Positions 1-8,576 of a stretch of DNA of 64,000 nucleotides are shown in pieces (the first letter of the stretch is position 1; every line of letters starts with the position of its first letter). A program made the position numbers and the translations under genes. The stretch comes from a bacterium. Its GTDB lineage: Bacteria; Hinthialibacterota; Hinthialibacteria; Hinthialibacterales; Hinthialibacteraceae. The notes below the pieces were generated by a model. That model saw only the letters and a program-made list of their open reading frames with translations. It searched no databases and was not told where the DNA came from. Location: the NCBI GenBank assembly GCA_016125385.1, contig WGLV01000014.1:1-64000 (forward strand), written 5' to 3'.

Positions 1-117
1 ATTCAGAAAACTATATTCGCGTTCACGCAATCCGGCAGGTCCTCCGGGCACTCAATTCATGAAAACAGGTTCTTAACAATCCCATCCAAATCAAGTTTTT
101 CAAGAAATATTTTTATC

Positions 118-146
118 TTGATTTTACAAACGCGCCCGTTTATATG
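118..146 (+). promoter_or_regulatory. candidate sigma70-type promoter upstream of larA
   Basis: TTGATT at 118-123 and TATATG at 141-146 are separated by 17 bases. The gene start lies about 150 bases downstream, so the leader would be long. This is a match to consensus only. The rest of bases 1-296 shows no convincing gene. Confidence 0.3.
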
Positions 147-296
147 GCGCTCTGAGTCAAATCATCAATCCACCATTGCGATAGTCGGACGTTCCATTGT
201 TTGGGTTCCATCTCGGTGATAATCTTTTTTATGAGGTTTGTATGACGGCGTCGAACTGACGCCTCAACTCGTACCAATACCTTGCGGGAGGCGGTT

Positions 297-1616
297 ATGA
301 AGTTGGATCTGGCGTATGGGAAAACCGGTTTGAGCGTGGAAATTCCCGACAAGCATCTCGCCGGCGTGATTCACATGCGGGAGGCTGAACCCGTTCAGGA
401 CGCGGATGCGGCGGTGCGTGGAGCGCTGACCTCGCCAATCGAGAGTCAGCCGCTGGTTGAAATCGCGCGCGGGCGTGAATCCGCGGTTATCGTCATATCC
501 GACATTACCAGGCCGGTTCCCAACAAGGTCATCCTGCCGCCGATTCTCGAAACGATCGAAGCGGCGGGTGTTCCTCGCGAGAAGATCACAATTTTGATCG
601 CGACCGGCATCCACCGTCCCAATCTGGGCGATGAACTGGTGGAGCTCGTAGGAGAAGAGATCGCCTCCCGTTACCGCGTTGAAAATCACTATTCCGAAGA
701 TCCTGAAGCCAACCAGTATATAGGAACCGTTAATGGCGACATCCCGGTTTATATCGATAAACATTATCTGAACGCCGACCTGAAAATTCTGACCGGCCTG
801 GTTGAACTACATCTCATGGCCGGGTACTCAGGAGGGCGCAAAGCCGTTTTGCCGGGCATCGCGTCGCTGGAAACCATGAAACACATGCATGGCTACCGCA
901 TGCTGCAACGCGATGAAACCTGCAACGGCCGCCTGCACGGCAATCCGTTTCACGAGGCGGCGGTGAAAGTGGCGCGGCAGGCTGGAGCCGACTTCATCCT
1001 TAACGTGACTCTCAATGAAAAGCGAGAGATCACGGGCGTGTTCGCCGGCGATCTGGAAGCCGCCCATGAACGGGCTTGCGAGCACGCCGCGTCTAACACG
1101 CTTGTCGAAATTCCTGAACCGGTGGATATCGTTGTCACGACCAGCGGCGGATACCCTCTCGACAAAACGCTGTACCAGGCGATCAAAGGATTCGTGGGCG
1201 CGCTGGAAGCGGTCAAGCCGGGAGGGACCGTGGTACTGGCGGCGCGTAACGACGAGGGTTGCGGCAGCGCCGAGTTTGAAGGCCTGCTCAGACGCTTGAA
1301 AAATCCGGCGGACTTTTACGATATCGTGGCGGGGCCGAATTACGTCGCCAAGGACCAGTGGATGATTCAGGAACTGGTGAACGGACTGCACCGCTGTGAA
1401 CTGTTGTACTACACCGACGGGATTTCCGATGACGATCTGCGCGACTTTCTGGTGAAACCTATCGCCTCCATGCAGGAAGGCATCGACGCCGCGCTGGCGC
1501 GCCGCGGGCCGGACGCTACCGTTCTTGCGATTCCCGAAGGGCCGTATGTGGTCCCCAAACTGACGCACGAGGTGACCGGCCTGTATTCGTGGCGAGCGGC
1601 GGACGCATCCGCTTAG
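297..1616 (+). CDS. larA: nickel-dependent lactate racemase family protein (LarA, DUF2088)
   Basis: LarA-family enzymes interconvert D- and L-2-hydroxyacids, classically lactate, using a nickel-pincer nucleotide. The 439-residue product matches the usual length of about 425. Residues known from Lactobacillus plantarum LarA are visible at near-identical spacing: R72 in DITRP, H106 in ATGIHRP, H172 in the ELHLMAGYSGG segment, K182 (the cofactor attachment lysine) and H198 in KHMHG. I chose ATG 297 because GGGAGG at 286-291 lies at ideal distance; an in-frame TTG at 282 has no such site. The cofactor-making genes larB, larC and larE are not in this window. Many LarA homologues act on other 2-hydroxyacids, so the substrate is uncertain. 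A terminator follows directly. Confidence 0.88.
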   Translation: MKLDLAYGKTGLSVEIPDKHLAGVIHMREAEPVQDADAAVRGALTSPIESQPLVEIARGRESAVIVISDITRPVPNKVILPPILETIEAAGVPREKITILIATGIHRPNLGDELVELVGEEIASRYRVENHYSEDPEANQYIGTVNGDIPVYIDKHYLNADLKILTGLVELHLMAGYSGGRKAVLPGIASLETMKHMHGYRMLQRDETCNGRLHGNPFHEAAVKVARQAGADFILNVTLNEKREITGVFAGDLEAAHERACEHAASNTLVEIPEPVDIVVTTSGGYPLDKTLYQAIKGFVGALEAVKPGGTVVLAARNDEGCGSAEFEGLLRRLKNPADFYDIVAGPNYVAKDQWMIQELVNGLHRCELLYYTDGISDDDLRDFLVKPIASMQEGIDAALARRGPDATVLAIPEGPYVVPKLTHEVTGLYSWRAADASA

Positions 1617-1645
1617 CGGATTCAGCGGGGATCGTGATACAATCG

Positions 1646-1683
1646 CGTCCGTGATGGATTTTCATCGCGGACGTTTTCATTTT
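1646..1683 (+). terminator. rho-independent terminator after larA
   Basis: An 11-bp stem (1646-1656 with 1663-1673, one G-T wobble) encloses a six-base loop and is followed by TTTTCATTTT. It lies between larA and the next gene on the same strand. Confidence 0.7.
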
Positions 1684-1694
1684 AAGGGAAAAAC

Positions 1695-4600
1695 ATGGGC
1701 CGATCCATCTTGCGTTTCATATTATTCATCCCGCTTGCGCTGATTTCATGCTTTCACGCTCAGGCGGAGAGAGAAATCGGCTGGTCGTTGAGTCTGGCGA
1801 GCGGGAGCGACTGGGAGCAACTCTCGAAAACGGGAACGCTTGAACACGATGGCGACAACGGCGTAATTTTTACTCTGCCGCCCAACTCCCGCGCGGCGTG
1901 GAAACTGAATACACAGCCGATCTGGCTCGACATGTTTCAGGATATTCAAGTGCGTTTTCGTTGCGAGGGGGTGCGCGGCGATCTCAATTTTCCTGTAATC
2001 ACGTTTTATGGACAGCCATTCGGCTCGGTTCACCGCAAGACGCAACGCCTCACACTCAATCCGCCCGCGAAACCGATTCAATCGGGGGAGAATAAACTGG
2101 TTCAACATACCGGCGGCAAGAACGACGACGGCGTGAAATGGGACGACGCCGCCGACTGCCTGACGTTCGAACTCTGGAGCGGGCCTGAAGCCCTGCGCTT
2201 CGAATTGCGTGAACTGACCGTCGATATCGACGAAGCGGCCCCGCTCTTCAAGACGTTTCCATTCAACGCGGCGCAAGGAGAGGACGATTCGGAAATCGAG
2301 TTCCTGCATCCATCCGCCGCCACGATTCCATTGGGCGATATTTGCGGCGTGACGGCGCCTTCGACTCGATTACGCGGTCCGTGGAGCAGCGACTCGCCCC
2401 TGTTCGAGTTGAGCGATGACGGCGTATGCGCCACGCCGCTGGCGGCGACGGGCGAAATCGTTATTGATGCAAACAGCCAGGGAAGCGAGGCGTACCTGCT
2501 GATGGGCGTCTGGCTCGCTGGAAGCAACGGATCGTTTACACATTCTTATCGTAACGAGCTGTCTCAGCCGGAAGAAATCATCATCCGAAAAGAATACGAA
2601 GATGGAAGCGTGGAGAAATCGTTCCCGTGGTCAATCAGGCGATATGCGTACTCGATGGAATCAGGCCAATGGGACGTGTTTGCGGTCCCGCTCGATCCGG
2701 ACAAGACGCTGCGGCGGCTGGTGGTGGAAGATCGGGTCGTCTATGGACGCTTGTTCGTCGCGGCGGCCTCGTTGAACAGGGGAGCGTTGCGCTCATCCGA
2801 TTTCAAGCAACCTTTTATGGGACGCCGGGAATACAACGCACGGATCGACGGCGTCACGCCAAGCATCTCGACGAGTGGCCGCGATGAGTTCACCCTGAGC
2901 GATTCAACCTTCGACCTGACGCTTTCAACCCGCGATGGGCTGACGGCGTCTTCTCTCGTTCACAAACTCAGTGGGGATCAACTGTTAAACGCCCCGGCGC
3001 TATTGTTCAGCGTGATCGCCAACGGCTCGATGCTTGGCGCGAGAGATTGGCGGATTCGCGAATGCGAGGTCAACGAAGGAAGACTGCATGTCTCGCTCGA
3101 CTCGCGAGGCGGCGAAATGCTGGCCGCGCGGCTGAGTCTCAGCGCCGCCACTCCCGATGCGGTTGAGATGACGCTCACCCTGACCAACCAGGGCGCGGCG
3201 CCCGTCAACGTGCGCGTGATGGCGCCCGCGCTGCAATCGCTCCGATGTGGAACGGCGTGGGTATATCCCACCGAACGCATGGCGTGGGGCGAGGGATCGA
3301 TCGAGATCGCCGAGCCGTACTCGGGGAGGGCGCCATTGCAGTTTCTCGACGTCTATTCCAGCGGAAAAGGATACGGGGTCGCGCTCCACGCGCGCGATCC
3401 GCTCGGAACGTCGAAACGCCTGCGGTTGAAGGTCGATGACAGCGGAGCCCGGCTGGGCGTGGAATATGGCTACGAAGAACCGCTGTTACTCAAGCCGGGC
3501 GAGTCGTTCGAGACGCCGCCGTCATTGATTGAGATTCACGATGGAGACTGGTTCGCGGCGTTCAAACGCTACCGCGAATGGCTCAACTCACTTGATGGAG
3601 AACGCGAGCCGAACGCCTCGTTGAAGGACGTGTTTATCGCCCGTCGCGACTACCCCGTCACAGGAACAGGCTATCTCTATAACCCCTTCGCGAAACAATA
3701 TGACTTCGAACGCCTGATCGAAACCACGCGCGCTGAATTCGGCGGGCTCGACTGGATCGAACTGGCTGGTTGGGGGTATCCGCCCGAATCGCCTGATAAG
3801 ATTGCTTATGGGGGAAGTGAGAGCCTCGCCGGCAATATACAAGAGGCGAATGAGAACGGCGTAGGAGTCGGGTTGTATTTCGATCCTCACATCCCTATGC
3901 GCCGATATGGCGATGCCATATTCGATTCGCCGCCTCATGGCGAAGATGGAATCAGTACGACTGAAATCGAGCGTAAATCTCTGACGTGGGCGCCTTGGCG
4001 TTCATTCGTGATTGATACCACCCTGGCGTTATGCGGCGCGCTCAAGCCGAACGGGGCGTATTTCGATTATCTTGGTATGTACACTCCCGGCGAAAACGCC
4101 GCCGAGACCTCGTTTCTCAATGAGTTGCGAGCGCAAGCCGATGAGGATCACGGGGCATTCTATGCGGAACGCGCACCCGGCGACATCGCCGCTCTCTCTC
4201 TGGACGGGGCGTTGTCGTACGCTCTGCTGGGCGGTTCCAGTCCGACGCCGCTTCCGGTGAACCTGTTGCGATTCGCCTTGCCGAGGTTGAAAATCATGGA
4301 GCGGGTTCATCCGGGCTGGACCACGTTTCTGGTGCATGAAAGCGCCGTGAAATTGAGTCTGTTTCATGGCGAGGCGATTCATCTCAAGGGCCGGGCGCAT
4401 TCATGGTACAGCGATTCGTTCAGGCGATCCGCCGCACATGCGTATGCGGTGTTTCATCGGCACGAAGACGCATTCACTTCGCTGGATGTCGAGCCGCTCA
4501 TCCCAACTCAGCAAGGCGGCGTGTACGCCAACCGCTTTTCATCGGATACAGAGACGGTCGTTACGCTCTACAACGCTTCGATGCAGACCATCGCAGGCGA

Positions 4601-4745
4601 TCTGGCGACGATCGAAACCGGTTACGGGGCCGCCGGGGAAGAGTGGGGAATGGTGGATTTTAATGCGGCGCGCCATGATAACGCGTGGACGATACGCGGC
4701 CGGCTCCATCCCCACGATATCGCCTGCGTCGTGTTTCATGACTGA
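1695..4745 (+). CDS. large secreted glycoside-hydrolase-like protein (DUF6259-like)
   Basis: The 1016-residue protein begins with a Sec signal peptide (hydrophobic core about residues 6-20, likely cleavage after AQA). The first 600 residues look like beta-rich carbohydrate-binding or jelly-roll material. The region from about 640 onward (GYLYNPFAKQYD, ELAGWGYPP, VGLYFDPH, ANGAYFDYLG-like strands) resembles the TIM-barrel of glycoside-hydrolase-like DUF6259 proteins. An aspartate in the YFDYLGMY segment (about residue 793) is a possible catalytic position. Substrate and activity cannot be assigned from sequence. It sits alone between a terminator and the oxidase operon. An AAGGG ribosome site precedes ATG 1695. 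Confidence 0.6.
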   Translation: MGRSILRFILFIPLALISCFHAQAEREIGWSLSLASGSDWEQLSKTGTLEHDGDNGVIFTLPPNSRAAWKLNTQPIWLDMFQDIQVRFRCEGVRGDLNFPVITFYGQPFGSVHRKTQRLTLNPPAKPIQSGENKLVQHTGGKNDDGVKWDDAADCLTFELWSGPEALRFELRELTVDIDEAAPLFKTFPFNAAQGEDDSEIEFLHPSAATIPLGDICGVTAPSTRLRGPWSSDSPLFELSDDGVCATPLAATGEIVIDANSQGSEAYLLMGVWLAGSNGSFTHSYRNELSQPEEIIIRKEYEDGSVEKSFPWSIRRYAYSMESGQWDVFAVPLDPDKTLRRLVVEDRVVYGRLFVAAASLNRGALRSSDFKQPFMGRREYNARIDGVTPSISTSGRDEFTLSDSTFDLTLSTRDGLTASSLVHKLSGDQLLNAPALLFSVIANGSMLGARDWRIRECEVNEGRLHVSLDSRGGEMLAARLSLSAATPDAVEMTLTLTNQGAAPVNVRVMAPALQSLRCGTAWVYPTERMAWGEGSIEIAEPYSGRAPLQFLDVYSSGKGYGVALHARDPLGTSKRLRLKVDDSGARLGVEYGYEEPLLLKPGESFETPPSLIEIHDGDWFAAFKRYREWLNSLDGEREPNASLKDVFIARRDYPVTGTGYLYNPFAKQYDFERLIETTRAEFGGLDWIELAGWGYPPESPDKIAYGGSESLAGNIQEANENGVGVGLYFDPHIPMRRYGDAIFDSPPHGEDGISTTEIERKSLTWAPWRSFVIDTTLALCGALKPNGAYFDYLGMYTPGENAAETSFLNELRAQADEDHGAFYAERAPGDIAALSLDGALSYALLGGSSPTPLPVNLLRFALPRLKIMERVHPGWTTFLVHESAVKLSLFHGEAIHLKGRAHSWYSDSFRRSAAHAYAVFHRHEDAFTSLDVEPLIPTQQGGVYANRFSSDTETVVTLYNASMQTIAGDLATIETGYGAAGEEWGMVDFNAARHDNAWTIRGRLHPHDIACVVFHD

Positions 4746-4982
4746 GCGGTGACTATGGTGATCGCGATCACTGCCAAGGTGAAACAGGCCCCTGATACCA
4801 GCGTTGATGAGAAGTTGACTAAATAGATAACCAGGCACTTTCTATTCATGAACCGGTTTTCTATACTTTGAAGAAGAGGCTTGGGGCGGCTTTTATTCAT
4901 TCAAAAGCCGAATCTCTGTTCAACACCTTACCGAACGCGGCGATGCAGCCACTCCGGATCGACAGCCAGAAAGGATCGCGCG

Positions 4983-6335
4983 ATGCCACACACGATTCAA
5001 TATCCCATCTGGGATGTTCCCATCATTGGCGGAGGCATGGTGATCGCCATTATCGCCATCGTTCACGTCACCTTCGCTCATTTTACCGTCGGCGCCGGGT
5101 TGTTCACCGCCTGGGCCGAGTGGAAGGCTAACCGCAAGGGCGACACGCTCATGCTGAAGTTCCTCAAGGATTTCAGCCGCTACATCATCCTGTTGCCCTT
5201 CATTTTTGGCGCGTTGACCGGCGTGGGCATCTGGTTTTCCATCGCGCTGGTCAGCCCCGACGCCACCTCCGCCCTGATTCACCAGTACGTGTGGGGCTGG
5301 GCGACGGAATGGGTGTTTTTTATCGTTGAGATCATTTCCGGATACATTTATTACTATACGTGGGGCAAGCTCACGCCCGGGCGTCACAACGTTATTGGAT
5401 GGATCTATGCGTTCGCCGCGTATATGAGCCTCGTCATTATTAACGGCATTCTGACCTTTATGCTGTCGCCGGGCGGGTGGGTCGTCAATCAGGAATTCTG
5501 GACCGGCTTCTTCAACCCCACTTACTGGCCTTCGTTGTTGCTGCGCACCATCAGCGCCATGTCGCTGGCGGGCATTTTTATCGCCGTCGCGGCGAACACG
5601 CTCTACGATTATACCCGCGAAGAACGTCACCATATCATCACGGAAGGCGGCAAGTTTCTGATCCCTCTGATTCTGATGATTCCCGCGTCGATCTGGTTTC
5701 TGGCCAATATTCCCGAAGCGTCGGCGCGGATGGTGAAAGGCGGCGCCATCGCGATGACGCTGTTTTTCATGTTCGGCCTGGCGGCTTCAACACTGGTCGG
5801 TCTGTACGCCTATTTCGGTTTGATTCTGAAGCGTCGCTATATCAATCTTGAAACCGCGCTGTTACTGGGTGCGATCGCCTTCATCGCCACCGGCGCGATG
5901 GAATTCGTCCGCGAGGGCGTTCGTAAACCTTATGTGATATACGACTACATGTATTCAAACGGTATATTGGTTAAAGACGCCGACCGTCTCAATCAGGAAG
6001 GCGTGCTGACCTTCGCCCCGTGGACGGTGGCGCGACTGGGGGCGAATTCTCCCGATCAACTGACGCATGAGCAGCTGGGGCAGGCGGTCTACGCGGCGCA
6101 ATGCAGCCGCTGCCATACGATCGACGGCGTCAATGGAATCAAGCCGCTGATCTGGGGGTGGCCGGAGGATTCAATCAAGCACAATCTCGATACGCTTCAT
6201 ACCGAACAGCCCTATATGCCTCCCTTTATCGGAACCAGCGCTGAAAAACAGGCGCTAGCCGATTATCTGAAAGGTCTGCAGGATCAGTATGAATCAGCCA
6301 AAGCGAACTCAACCCGCGAGTCGACTCGCTCGTAA
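4983..6335 (+). CDS. bd-superfamily oxygen reductase subunit I (CydA-like) with C-terminal cytochrome c heme site
   Basis: This is an integral membrane subunit of a cytochrome bd-type quinol (or cytochrome c) oxygen reductase, 450 residues with about nine membrane helices. Helix 1 carries the pattern VHVTFAHFTVGAG, which matches the heme-ligand helix of CydA. The WATEWVFFIVEIISG segment followed by WGKLTPGRH parallels the conserved glutamate helix. The periplasmic tail has one c-type heme motif, CSRCH, near residues 374-378, followed by a MPP-type loop (PYMPPF) typical of a cytochrome c domain. Canonical CydA lacks this domain. I chose ATG 4983 (GAAAGGA about 9 bases upstream); a longer start at 4881 would add a hydrophilic stretch ahead of helix 1. 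It is followed after 20 bp by its partner. It belongs with the 'OR-C'-like branch in outline; the electron donor is unknown. Confidence 0.75.
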   Translation: MPHTIQYPIWDVPIIGGGMVIAIIAIVHVTFAHFTVGAGLFTAWAEWKANRKGDTLMLKFLKDFSRYIILLPFIFGALTGVGIWFSIALVSPDATSALIHQYVWGWATEWVFFIVEIISGYIYYYTWGKLTPGRHNVIGWIYAFAAYMSLVIINGILTFMLSPGGWVVNQEFWTGFFNPTYWPSLLLRTISAMSLAGIFIAVAANTLYDYTREERHHIITEGGKFLIPLILMIPASIWFLANIPEASARMVKGGAIAMTLFFMFGLAASTLVGLYAYFGLILKRRYINLETALLLGAIAFIATGAMEFVREGVRKPYVIYDYMYSNGILVKDADRLNQEGVLTFAPWTVARLGANSPDQLTHEQLGQAVYAAQCSRCHTIDGVNGIKPLIWGWPEDSIKHNLDTLHTEQPYMPPFIGTSAEKQALADYLKGLQDQYESAKANSTRESTRS

Positions 6336-6355
6336 CCCATAAAGGAGACGCATCC

Positions 6356-7654
6356 GTGAACGGCCTGATCCCTACCCCCGACCCACTGGGCGCGCCCTCG
6401 CCGACGATCATCTTTCAGCTGCTGGGCTGGCTGACGCTGGTTCTGCATTTCGCCTTCATGAACTTCATATTGGGCGGAACACTGATCGTCACGATTCAGG
6501 AATGGCTGTTCGGTCATCGTCCCGTCATCGCGCGGGCGAACAGCCTGATGCTTAAAACCATGCCGGTGGCGCTATCGATGGCGATCACCATGGGCGTGGC
6601 CCCCCTGCTGTTCGTTCAGGTGTTACACGGCCAGTTTTTTTACAGCGCCAACATCATGATGGGATGGTACTGGATGGCCATTCTGGGGCTGGTGACGGTG
6701 GCGTTTTACCTGATCTACGTCCTGATTTCATTGCGCCCCCTTGATGGGCGCGCGACGCTGCTGTCACGCCTGATCGTGCTCGTCAACGCAGCGATCTTCA
6801 TCACCGTATCGCTGATCTTCACCAATAACGCGACGCTGGTCGAACACCCCGAGTTATGGGCGAAGATTCACGCGGGTGAACTCTCTCCGCTGGTGATGGA
6901 CACGAAATTCTGGATGCGCTGGTCGCACACGGTCTTCGGCGCTCTGGCGGTGGCGGGGCTCTGGTGCTCGGGCATCGGCCTTTTTCAGAAGCGATATCAC
7001 GCTGCCAACAGGGAAGCCGGCGAATGGATGTACCGCAACGGTCTGTATTGGGCCAAAAGCGGCGTATTTCTCGCCATGATTGTTGGATTCATTTACCTGT
7101 TCACGCTGGGCGGCGACACCCTGAAGAACTTCATGGGTAATGGCTTTATGTTCGTGGGGTGGGCGGTATCGGTCTGCACCGCGTTCGTGGGGCTGGCATT
7201 GATGGTGATGGCGACCATCAAGAAGGATCAACCCAAATACTACTGGGCGGCCGTGGCAGTGGTATTCATTACCCTGTTCGGTATGGTTATGGGCCGCGAC
7301 CTGTTGCGTTATATCGCACTGGAGCCTTACTACACGCTGAGTGATCTGACAGTCAGACCTCACGTGTCGAGCCTGGCGCTTTTCCTGGGCACATTCGTGA
7401 TCGGCTTGCTGATTCTCGCGTATATGATCCGTTTGTTGTGGACCGTCCCGGGCGATCCTCCCACGGACGGCGCGCCACAAGAGACTCCGGCGGCGGCTGG
7501 CGAGTCAATCGCCGCTCCGGTAGAAGAAGCCGCGGCGGCTGTGCCTGATGAGCCCGCTGATGAAGCATCGAAGGTTTCGGATCAATCGGACGATTCCGTT
7601 CAAAAGGAACCGGATGAAGGAGAAGAGCCAAAACCTGACGCGCCTCAAGCGTAA
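6356..7654 (+). CDS. bd-superfamily oxygen reductase subunit II, CydA-like paralogue
   Basis: This second subunit of the oxidase has 432 residues and about nine membrane helices. Its first helix (LHFAFMNFILGG) aligns in pattern with helix 1 of the upstream subunit, including the histidine, and not with the CydB N-terminus. A later helix begins RWSHTVFGALAVAG and offers another heme-ligand histidine. The last 65 residues are a disordered tail rich in Ala, Pro, Glu and Asp, probably cytoplasmic. GTG 6356 is chosen because AAAGGAGA at 6341-6348 is spaced correctly and no ATG fits. The gene is co-transcribed with the upstream gene and closed by a terminator. Heme content and exact subfamily are inference. 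Confidence 0.68.
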   Translation: MNGLIPTPDPLGAPSPTIIFQLLGWLTLVLHFAFMNFILGGTLIVTIQEWLFGHRPVIARANSLMLKTMPVALSMAITMGVAPLLFVQVLHGQFFYSANIMMGWYWMAILGLVTVAFYLIYVLISLRPLDGRATLLSRLIVLVNAAIFITVSLIFTNNATLVEHPELWAKIHAGELSPLVMDTKFWMRWSHTVFGALAVAGLWCSGIGLFQKRYHAANREAGEWMYRNGLYWAKSGVFLAMIVGFIYLFTLGGDTLKNFMGNGFMFVGWAVSVCTAFVGLALMVMATIKKDQPKYYWAAVAVVFITLFGMVMGRDLLRYIALEPYYTLSDLTVRPHVSSLALFLGTFVIGLLILAYMIRLLWTVPGDPPTDGAPQETPAAAGESIAAPVEEAAAAVPDEPADEASKVSDQSDDSVQKEPDEGEEPKPDAPQA

Positions 7655-7965
7655 CGCTGTAGCGTCGAATCAGAGAATAAAACTACGAGGCGGCCGATCG
7701 ACCGCCTCGTTTCTGTTTGAAATTCTGGAACTGCAATCCGTTATCGGGCTCTCCTCAGATGTAAACCAAGGCGAATCTCCACGGAAAAAATGGAAGGTGG
7801 GTCTTTAAAGATCGGTTTCCACAGCATTTAAATCTGTTTCTATTAAAAGTGAACAAATGTATAAATTTCCTCTTTCCTTTTAAAACTGAATTCGATACAA
7901 TGACGTCGAATCGCACCATCGCCTGTTCCATCAATCTTCAAGATTCCGTGTAAGGAAACCACGCC
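7655..7965. other. 311-bp intergenic region
   Basis: It holds the oxidase-operon terminator (7686-7718), then AT-rich DNA. A TACAAT at 7896-7901 could be a -10 box for the DinB-like gene, but no good -35 lies upstream. No gene or RNA was recognised. Confidence 0.6.
7686..7718 (+). terminator. rho-independent terminator after the oxidase operon
   Basis: A perfect GC-rich 8-bp stem (7686-7693 with 7702-7709) and an 8-base loop containing CGATCG are followed by a T-rich run. Confidence 0.85.
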
Positions 7966-8490
7966 ATGGACTTGAAACAACTATTGATCGATGAAATCGA
8001 AGATGCGTACAACATCTCCGAGCGGTTGATCCGTCTCGCGGAGAAATATCCTCTCGACTGGAAACCAACGACCGGGTCGAACTGGTTGACCAATGGCCAA
8101 CTGATTCACCATGTGACGAACGCCTGCGGCGCGCCGATCAAAGGATTTGTCACCGGAGACTGGGGCATGCCCGCCGATTTTGATCCCAGTCAGATGAAAC
8201 CGGAGGACATGCTTCCTCCCGCGGAGAAATTTCCTTCTGTCTCCAGCATCGCTGAAGCGCTTGAGCTGCTCGCCAGCGACAAACAGGTCGCGCTCGACAT
8301 GGTTACGCAATGCAGTGTGGACGACCTGAGTAACAAGCCTTCGCCCGCGTTCTGGGATCCGACTCCCTTGCCGCTTGGCCGCCGGTTGTTGCAGATGGTC
8401 AATCATCTCAATACGCACAAGTTTCAGCTGTTCACGTACCTCAAACTTCAGGGCGAGCCGGTGAACACGAATACGTTGTATGGTCAGTAA
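7966..8490 (+). CDS. DinB-superfamily protein
   Basis: A 174-residue soluble protein with the four-helix DinB/YfiT layout. The typical metal-binding histidines are visible: H48/H49 in the first half and an HxxxH pair, H147 and H151, in the C-terminal helix (VNHLNTHKFQLF), ending in the usual LKLQGEP segment. DinB-like proteins are metal-dependent; some are thiol transferases (bacillithiol or mycothiol S-transferases) and many have unknown roles. AAGGAA at about 7952 precedes ATG 7966. It is a single gene convergent with the glycosyltransferase pair. Confidence 0.7.
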   Translation: MDLKQLLIDEIEDAYNISERLIRLAEKYPLDWKPTTGSNWLTNGQLIHHVTNACGAPIKGFVTGDWGMPADFDPSQMKPEDMLPPAEKFPSVSSIAEALELLASDKQVALDMVTQCSVDDLSNKPSPAFWDPTPLPLGRRLLQMVNHLNTHKFQLFTYLKLQGEPVNTNTLYGQ

Positions 8491-8529
8491 GGAATTTGCA
8501 TACGGCGTTCATGACGCTCAATATATGGA

Positions 8530-8563
8530 AGGCCGCGCGGCCCGGTGATGCGCCGCGCGGCCT
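8530..8563. terminator. GC-rich hairpin between convergent genes, probable shared terminator
   Basis: The 11-bp perfect stem 8530-8540/8553-8563 surrounds a 12-base loop. There is no T-run on the plus side and only a weak T/A-rich stretch on the minus side. Its position between two gene ends supports a terminator role. Confidence 0.5.
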
Positions 8564-8576
8564 GATTCACGTGCGA

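Noticed and set aside
264-1568. Long reading frames on the minus strand opposite larA
   Set aside because: They are shadows of the strongly recognisable plus-strand gene and have no family features or ribosome sites.
4757-4770. 14-bp palindrome GTGATCGCGATCAC after the large secreted protein gene
   Set aside because: Perfect dyad but no T-run, so not a terminator; a single copy with no other support as an operator.
4815-4867. TTGACT at 4815 and TATACT at 4862 as a promoter for the oxidase operon
   Set aside because: The two boxes are too far apart to work together and neither has a proper partner.
7548-7808. An 86-residue frame running from the oxidase tail through the terminator
   Set aside because: It crosses a good terminator and its composition is not protein-like outside the overlap.
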